Shown in pieces: positions 8,878-14,009 of a stretch of 14,009 nt of DNA; position 1 is the first letter of the stretch, and the number at the start of each line of letters is the position of its first letter. The notes under the pieces were generated by a model. The model was not told where the DNA came from, did no database searches, and worked only from the letters and a program-made list of their open reading frames with translations. The position numbers and the translations under genes are program-made. Source of the stretch: UBA710 sp051656785 (GTDB lineage: Bacteria; Bacillota_I; Bacilli_A; Mycoplasmatales; Metamycoplasmataceae); assembly GCA_051656785.1 (NCBI GenBank), contig JBOFJK010000001.1, positions 1 through 14,009 of the forward strand, written 5' to 3'.

Positions 8878-8904
8878 ATAAATTATTTTAAAATAATTTA
8901 TAAT
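8878..8904 (+). promoter_or_regulatory. 24-bp perfect palindrome overlapping the -10 of the first methyltransferase
   Basis: Positions 8878-8901 form a perfect palindrome with half-site ATAAATTATTTT. It overlaps a consensus TATAAT (8899-8904) ending ten bases before the ATG at 8915. The spacing suggests a leaderless transcript and a repressor-type operator. No good -35 is visible. AT-only palindromes occur by chance more often in such DNA, but 24 bp without a mismatch is long. Confidence 0.45.
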
Positions 8905-8914
8905 TCTTAAATAT

Positions 8915-10234
8915 ATGAAATCTGAATTTAAAAGTAATGTCAATCTTATCTACAATGATAATGAAAAATCTAATAATTTTCAGTCAAATGAAAGTATTCA
9001 TTTAATTAACAAATTTGATAATCCTAAAAGTTATGTTAAAAGTCTAAATACAATAAATTATGTTGATCTTTTTGCAGGAATCGGTGGATTTCATTTTGCA
9101 TTTGACAAATATTGTGAAGAAGAAAAATTAAAAGCTAAATGTGTACTTGTTTGTGAAATAGATAAAAGTGCCATTGAAAACTATTCCTTAAATTTTAAAC
9201 ATAAGATTGATTCAATAATTAATATTAGAGATATTGAATATCAAAAATGAAAAGATGAAGTTCATATTTTATTTGCAGGATTTCCTTGTCAAACATTTTC
9301 AAATGCTGGCAAAAAAATGGGCTTTTTAGATAAAGTAAAGGGTACTTTGTTCTTTGATATCTTGAATTTAATTGATATTAAGAAACCTAAGATCCTTCTT
9401 TTAGAAAATGTGAAACATTTAGTTAATCATAATAATGGAGAAACCTATAAAATTATTATTGATTCTCTAAAGGAAAGGGGTTATAGACTTTCTAAAAAAC
9501 CAGTTATTGTTTCTCCTAAAAGTTTCGGGATTCCTCAAGACAGACCAAGAGTATATATTCCTGCCATTCATAAGTCAATTCTTAATGACAAAACAGAATT
9601 AATAATAAGTCCTGAAAAACAAGAATATGTGGTTGGATCACATAAAAACTTTCTTCAAAAAAGAGTTAGTGAAAAATATAATGTTAATGATGATTTGCAT
9701 AATTTATTTTCTGTATGAAGTGAATTTGTAAATTATTTTATAGAGAAGGAGAAAAAAATTCCAGTTATTTGAATTGATGAGATGATGTCTAAAAAAAGAA
9801 TAAATGGAGATTTTCCGGATTGAAAGAAGAAATATATTAATAGAATGAGATTATTCTATAAAGAAAATAAACAATTTATTAATGAATGATATTCAAAAAA
9901 TAAAAAATTCTTTAATGGTAAAAGAGACAAAAAACTTGAATGACAAGCGGGAATGAATTATACATTTGAAGAATCTTTTATTCAATTACGTCAATCAGGA
10001 ATTAGATGCAGAAGACCACACACTTTTCCTACACTTGTTGCTATGGTTCAGGTTCCTATTATTAAAACAGGCAAAACATGAAGATTTTTAACTCCAAGAG
10101 AAAATGCAAATATTCAATCATTTCCAAAAAACCACCTTGTCTCCACATTAGACCAACAAGCATATAAACAATATGGAAATGCTGTAAATGTTGAAGTTGT
10201 TTATAGACTAATAAAGGAATTGATTAATGTCTAA
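8915..10234 (+). CDS. Type II cytosine-5 DNA methyltransferase (first R-M module)
   Basis: 439 residues. It would transfer a methyl group from S-adenosylmethionine to C5 of cytosine in a specific site and protect the host from the nuclease encoded next. Motifs in order: I, VDLFAGIGGFH (50-60); IV, AGFPCQTFS with catalytic Cys125; VI, LLLENVKHL (Glu164-Val166); VIII, QDRPRVY (208-214); target-recognition region about 220-365; IX, RPHTFPTL (367-374); X, YGNAVNVEVV (420-429). A ~46-residue leader precedes motif I, longer than in minimal enzymes; I see no clear helix-turn-helix in it. TGA is read as Trp at residue 112 and elsewhere. No Shine-Dalgarno precedes the ATG, but TATAAT ends ten bases before it. 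Its stop overlaps the nuclease start by 8 bp. The target site cannot be read from sequence. Confidence 0.93.
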
Positions 10235-11342
10235 GGAATTCAAATACAAAGAAATAATTGATAAAGAAATTAATACTATTTCAAAGATACATCCTTTAAC
10301 AGGCAAAAAGAATAAAGACGAATTTATTGAACTTTTTTTAAATGGAATTAATGTTGATAATAATGATATTAAAAGGATTGAAAAATGTAGTGGATTATTT
10401 AGTGTCAAGATTGAAGGAAAGAATATCTATTTTTATATAGAACATGTTGATGGTGGAGGTAAGAATAAACTAGAAAGTATAGATCCTAGTGTTAAAGTAT
10501 CTATTCCCTTCAACAATAAAATATTTCAAAATATTGTAATTGATAATATTGTTTTTATTGTTAATATTTATGTTCCCTACAAAATAATAGATAATACTCT
10601 TACTTTAGATTATGATAATCTAATATATTTATTTATGCTTCCTACTGAAATTTTTAAAGCTAAAGGTTATAGAAATATAATTTCAAATAAGTTAAATAAA
10701 ACCACATTAAAGACTAATCCTTCTTCAAGATGAGTTTCTTTGTCTAAAATTAAGGATTCAATTCTAAATCAAGAGTTAAAAATAAATCAGAGAGAAAATG
10801 TTATTGTAATACCTAAGAAATCAATAAAAAATTTTATTAATTCTAAAGTTAAAAAAGAATATGAAACATGAAAACTAGAAAAACTATTAATTTCTTTTGT
10901 TGAAGATAAAAATGATTCTAGAAAATTATTATATATTTCTAGTGCAAGAAGAGAATTTAAGATTAAACTTATTAATTCAATAAATCCCTCTAAATGTCAA
11001 AATATTCATCACAACATATTTCATAAAACTGCATTAAGAGGTTCTCATATATTGGCAGTCAACAAAATAGTGAAAGATCAAGGATTATCAATAAAAGAAA
11101 AAACTAATTGTATAAGTGATATTAATAATGGGTTACTTCTTTGTGCAAATTGTGATTCCTTGTTTGATAAATACAAATTTACAATAGTTGATAATGGTCT
11201 AGTACAAATAAAAAATAATATTAAAGAAGTTGAAAATGTTTTAGGATGCAAGAATGGTGAAAGAATAATTTTAGTTTCTGATTATGATTCTAGAAAAAAA
11301 TATTTAAAATTTCATGCTAAAACATTTAGAGAAAATAATTAG
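10227..11342 (+). CDS. HNH restriction endonuclease (first R-M module)
   Basis: 371 residues, TAG stop. It is predicted to cut unmethylated DNA at the site protected by the preceding methyltransferase. The C-terminal part is an HNH domain: LRGSHILAVNKI (His274), then DINNGLLLCANCDSLFD (Asn300/301, C306-x2-C309, Asp310), then the strand KFTIVDNG and a terminal YLKFHAKTF. The third classical His position is Asp310, as in many HNH_2-type restriction enzymes. Cys257 with C306/C309 could hold a structural zinc. Residues 1-240 show no recognised domain and probably recognise DNA. ATG 10227 overlaps the methyltransferase stop by 8 bp and has AAGGA eight bases upstream, so translation is coupled. The pairing with the methyltransferase is inferred from position. 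Confidence 0.82.
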
Positions 11343-11415
11343 ATATATGCATTTTCTTACATCCATTCAGCAAAACAGACAGAAAAAAATCTAAATAGTT
11401 TAAAATATCTTTAAT
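11343..11415 (+). promoter_or_regulatory. Promoter region of the second R-M module
   Basis: This 73-bp gap separates the two modules. TAAAAT (11401-11406) is a -10-like hexamer ending ten bases before the ATG at 11416, the same distance as in the first methyltransferase. A CAGACA (11376-11381) could be a -35 but with a long 19-bp spacer. No Shine-Dalgarno is present, so a leaderless mRNA is likely if this promoter is real. Confidence 0.35.
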
Positions 11416-11811
11416 ATGAAACTAGAAACTGCTAAAAGATCAAAAGAATTTAAATCTAGTTCTAAAAAATTAAGAGTTTTTGAAGCATTTGCTGGAATTG
11501 GAGCCCAACATAAAGCTCTTCAATTTCTTAAAGATAAATATGGATATGATTATGAAGTTGTTGGAATAAGTGAATGAGATGTCGATGCTCAAATTTCTTA
11601 TGCAGCAATTCATTATCCAAAATATGAAACAATGGTTAAAGATGTTTCTGATGCCAAAATGAATAAATATCTAGCACAATTCGATCATTCTTTCTCTGGT
11701 AAAGACTTAACTCCAATTGAAAAGATAATTTCAATGGATCCAATAAGGAAAAAGAAATACTATAAAGCTCATGTTATATCTAAAAATATGGGTAGTATCC
11801 TAAGAATCAAA

Positions 11812-11821
11812 GGGGGGGGGG
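11812..11821 (+). repeat. Poly-G tract of ten in the second methyltransferase
   Basis: Ten consecutive G in a genome this AT-rich is far outside background. It encodes Gly-Gly-Gly after RIK, 15-20 residues before the catalytic PCQ. The in-frame number is 3k+2 (8 or 11); ten is out of frame. Such tracts vary by slipped-strand mispairing at replication. The run also contains G GGG GGG, which allows -1 ribosomal slippage into the correct frame. Confidence 0.95.
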
Positions 11822-11895
11822 TCTTTATGAGTCTGTCGGCCAGATTGACTTAATAACTTATTCATTCCCTTGCCAGGATTTGTCAGTTGCTGGAT

Positions 11896-11921
11896 CATTC
11901 CATGGTTTTAACCAAGGAATG
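11896..11921 (+). other. Strong imperfect hairpin inside the second methyltransferase
   Basis: Arms CATTCCATGGTT (11896-11907) and AACCAAGGAATG (11910-11921) pair in 11 of 12 positions around two T; in practice the innermost pair opens. It lies in coding sequence about 75 bases after the poly-G run, just past the PCQ motif. It may be a chance product of codon use, or an mRNA structure. Confidence 0.45.
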
Positions 11922-12681
11922 GCCAAGGGTGATTCAACTCGTTCAAGTTTGCTTTGAGAAATCGGAAGAATTTTGAATGAATTGAATGAGGTTAAAAAAA
12001 TGCCAAAATTTCTCCTTTTGGAGAATGTACTCAATATGATCAGCTCACGTCATATTAAAGATTATATTGCTTGAAAAAAAGAATTATTTGAATTAGGTTA
12101 TCAAACAAAAACCTATGTTCTGAATGCACGTGATCATGGACTTGCTCAAAATCGAAAAAGAGTCTATGCAATTTCCGTAAGAGGTAATTATAAAGTTGAT
12201 GATCAATATGAAATAATTGATCTTGAAGAAAAAGATTTTCCTACTAAATTAGAAAAGGTTTCAAAAATTAAAACTCGAGAACTTAAGGATATTATTAAAG
12301 AAAATTATAATAATAATACATATCTAAATGAAGCTATTGAAGTAAGGCCTAACCGAACACCTTCAAGAAAAAGGATGTTTCATTTAAATTACAAACTTAA
12401 TGATTTTAGTAAACATAAATATTCTAGAACAGTAACAACAAAACAAGATCGACATCCTAATGCAGGTGTAGTTGATTTAACTAATACTGTTTTAGAGACA
12501 AATAATAAGTTAAAGGCTAACTATCGTTTTATTACTACTAGAGAAGCATTTTTATTAATGGGCTTTGATGAAAAAGATTATAACAATGTAAAAAAACATA
12601 ATATTAGAAAAGAAAAACTCTATCAACAAGCAGGAAACTCAATTGCTGTATATGCAATAACGGCAATTATGAAAAAAATTC

Positions 12682-12686
12682 AGGAG
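12682..12686 (+). promoter_or_regulatory. Ribosome binding site of the second endonuclease
   Basis: AGGAG lies inside the last codons of the methyltransferase, seven bases before ATG 12694. It fixes the nuclease start. When the methyltransferase frame is broken, ribosomes terminate about 840 bases upstream of this site, so coupling would be lost, although the site could still recruit ribosomes on its own. Confidence 0.7.
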
Positions 12687-12693
12687 TTAAACA

Positions 12694-13980
12694 ATGAATC
12701 TTAATGATAAAGTAAATTTTATACTTAGCAAATTCAATGATCCAAAAGAATTTGAAAGATATGGTATAGATAAAAAATATAGAGCAAAGATTTGAAATAT
12801 TGATACTTCAATCCTTACAATACTAAAAAGAATGAATCAAAAAGTAAAAGATATTAGTGTACCAATCGACATAATAACTGTTAAGAAAACAGGAGTTAGT
12901 TCGACTGGAGAAAGTCGTTTTAGTTTTTTTATTGGTAATATCAATGTTACTCCATCAACGATGGGAATTGTATCGCTAGGAGCATCAAGACAATATTTAC
13001 AAATACTTTCTTCATTAGGGATTGTAATGTTTGGAAATACAAAGGGGAAATATTTAGAAAATGATTTTAAGGTGGCAGCAAATTTTAAATCCATGCTAAA
13101 TAGTGATTATGATTTAGATATGACACAAAGATTAATTTCTTTTTGCCTCAAAAGAAATATTGCTTATTCTAGAAATTTGGCTGTTTCACTTTTTTTATGT
13201 TCTTTAAGATTATTTAAATTTGATTTTAAAAATATTGATTTAGAAAATAGAAAAGTCGAAAAAAGGATGAGAAAAGATGTGAAAAAATTTTTTGATTTGG
13301 CATCAAAATATGGTGATAATTATTTAGACAAATGTTTAGATGAAACTTATGGTAAATTTCTAGAATACACATTGAAGAATGAATCAATAGAAAATTTCAT
13401 AAATGGCATATTTAATATTATTCAAAATCAGGATGATGATAATGATAGTATTATCTTGAATCAGGAAATTACAAAACAAATTGAATTAGCTAACTATTTA
13501 AATTCATTAAAGACATATAGATCAAAATTTAAAAATAATATTAAAAAGAACAGAGAAGAACTTCGTCTTTTTGATCCACAAGAAAATTTGTATTCAGATA
13601 TTATAACAATAGAGAATGATATGGATGGATTAGCATCAAGATTTAATGAATTACAAGCAGCACATATTTATAATATTTGACAAATAAAGGAAGATTTAAT
13701 AAAAGTTGTTAAAGAATATGAAAGTGAAATAAATAATAATGAACAGATTGAAGAAGTCATAAAATCTGCGGAAAATCCAAACAATGGTTTAATGATGAAT
13801 ATACAGTATCATGATTATTTTGATAGAAATCTTTTTACCTTTAATGAAAAGGGAGAAATGATTTATAGAGATGAAGATAAGAAATATTTATTTGAAACTT
13901 TAAAATTAAAAGAAGTAAGAATTAATCCTAAAATACTAAATAATGAAATGAAACATTTTTTAAGTATTAGAAAATTTTAA
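12694..13980 (+). CDS. HNH restriction endonuclease (second R-M module)
   Basis: 428 residues. The C-terminus carries a complete HNH_2-type site: ELQAAHIYNIW (His324), then ENPNNGLMM (Asn363/364), then QYHDYFDRNLF (His373, Asp374, Asp377) and a FNEKGEM strand. It should cut the site methylated by the preceding enzyme. Residues 1-315 are Lys/Asn-rich, partly helical, with no recognised domain, and probably bind the target. ATG 12694 is chosen because AGGAG stands seven bases upstream and it overlaps the methyltransferase stop by 11 bp. The first ATG of the downstream TGA-free stretch (12832) would drop 46 residues. TGA is read as Trp at residue 34 and at 329 within the HNH domain. No frameshift is seen, so the nuclease looks intact while its methyltransferase is OFF. 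Expression may depend on translation of the upstream gene. Confidence 0.83.
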
Positions 13981-14009
13981 TTTTTTATTATTATTATTTT
14001 TTTCTATAT

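Larger units (their letters stand above)
11416..12704 (+). pseudogene. Phase-variable M.SssI-like cytosine-5 methyltransferase, OFF by poly-G frameshift
   Basis: As sequenced, the frame from ATG 11416 runs 132 codons into ten G, then misreads to a TAA at 11851-11853 (145 residues, motif I only). After the tract the correct frame resumes one base back and runs to TAA 12702-12704. With 8 or 11 G the product would be 428 or 429 residues with every motif: I, RVFEAFAGIGAQHKAL (20-35); IV, TYSFPCQDLS (catalytic Cys about 152); VI, LLLENVLNM; VIII, AQNRKRVY; X, QAGNSIAVYAI. Motifs I and IV closely match M.SssI and M.MpeI. The recognition region (SRTVTTKQDRHPNAGVV) differs from the TLTASGANSR segment of those CG enzymes, so its target is probably not CG. 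No Shine-Dalgarno precedes it. The upstream half is intact and the downstream half lacks a plausible start, so this is a switch or sequencing error rather than old decay. Confidence 0.88.

Noticed and set aside
8915..10234. First methyltransferase as a CG-specific enzyme
   Set aside because: It has ordinary cytosine-5 motifs but neither the EAFAGIGAQ motif I form nor the recognition segment of M.SssI/M.MpeI; its target cannot be named.
9247..13680. Apparent stop codons (TGA) splitting the methyltransferase and nuclease genes
   Set aside because: They are Trp codons of genetic code 4; each lies in an otherwise continuous conserved frame, as in the sucrose and lipoprotein genes.
13981..14009. 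T-rich tail as a terminator of the second R-M module
   Set aside because: T-runs are present but no stem can be drawn in the 29 bases available.

Overview
The window is very AT-rich and comes from a mollicute that reads UGA as tryptophan (genetic code 4). Every long gene here contains in-frame TGA codons at positions where a Trp or aromatic residue fits, and stops only at TAA or TAG. Prolipoprotein signals ending in ...ASC, a sucrose PTS operon and a cytosine-5 methyltransferase resembling M.SssI (Spiroplasma) and M.MpeI (Malacoplasma penetrans) point to the Mycoplasma/Malacoplasma/Spiroplasma range. The genus cannot be fixed from the sequence.

Positions 1-3675 (minus strand) carry a surface-lipoprotein cluster. 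A large lipoprotein running off the left edge is built from at least seven copies of a ~90-residue module, and the last two copies are almost identical in DNA. A 377-residue lipoprotein has four copies of the same module. A 106-residue relative has Tyr in place of the lipobox Cys. Between these and the next operon lies a decayed plus-strand reading frame (3845-4096).

Positions 4180-8668 (minus strand) are a compact three-gene sucrose operon: PTS EIIBCA (import as sucrose-6-phosphate), GH32 sucrose-6-phosphate hydrolase (to glucose-6-phosphate and fructose), and a ROK sugar kinase (probably fructose to fructose-6-phosphate). A promoter and a pair of dyad symmetries lie upstream, in the region shared with the divergent restriction-modification genes.

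Positions 8915-13980 (plus strand) hold two consecutive Type II restriction-modification modules with the same layout: a cytosine-5 methyltransferase followed by an HNH endonuclease whose ATG overlaps the methyltransferase stop (by 8 and 11 bp). Both methyltransferases appear to start without a Shine-Dalgarno sequence, ten bases after a -10-like hexamer. Both nucleases have good Shine-Dalgarno sequences.

The most striking feature is a run of ten G (11812-11821) inside the second methyltransferase, between motif I and the catalytic PCQ motif. With ten G the frame is broken and the product stops after 145 residues. With 8 or 11 G it would be a complete ~428-residue enzyme. This looks like a phase-variable on/off switch, caught OFF, upstream of an apparently intact, translationally coupled nuclease.
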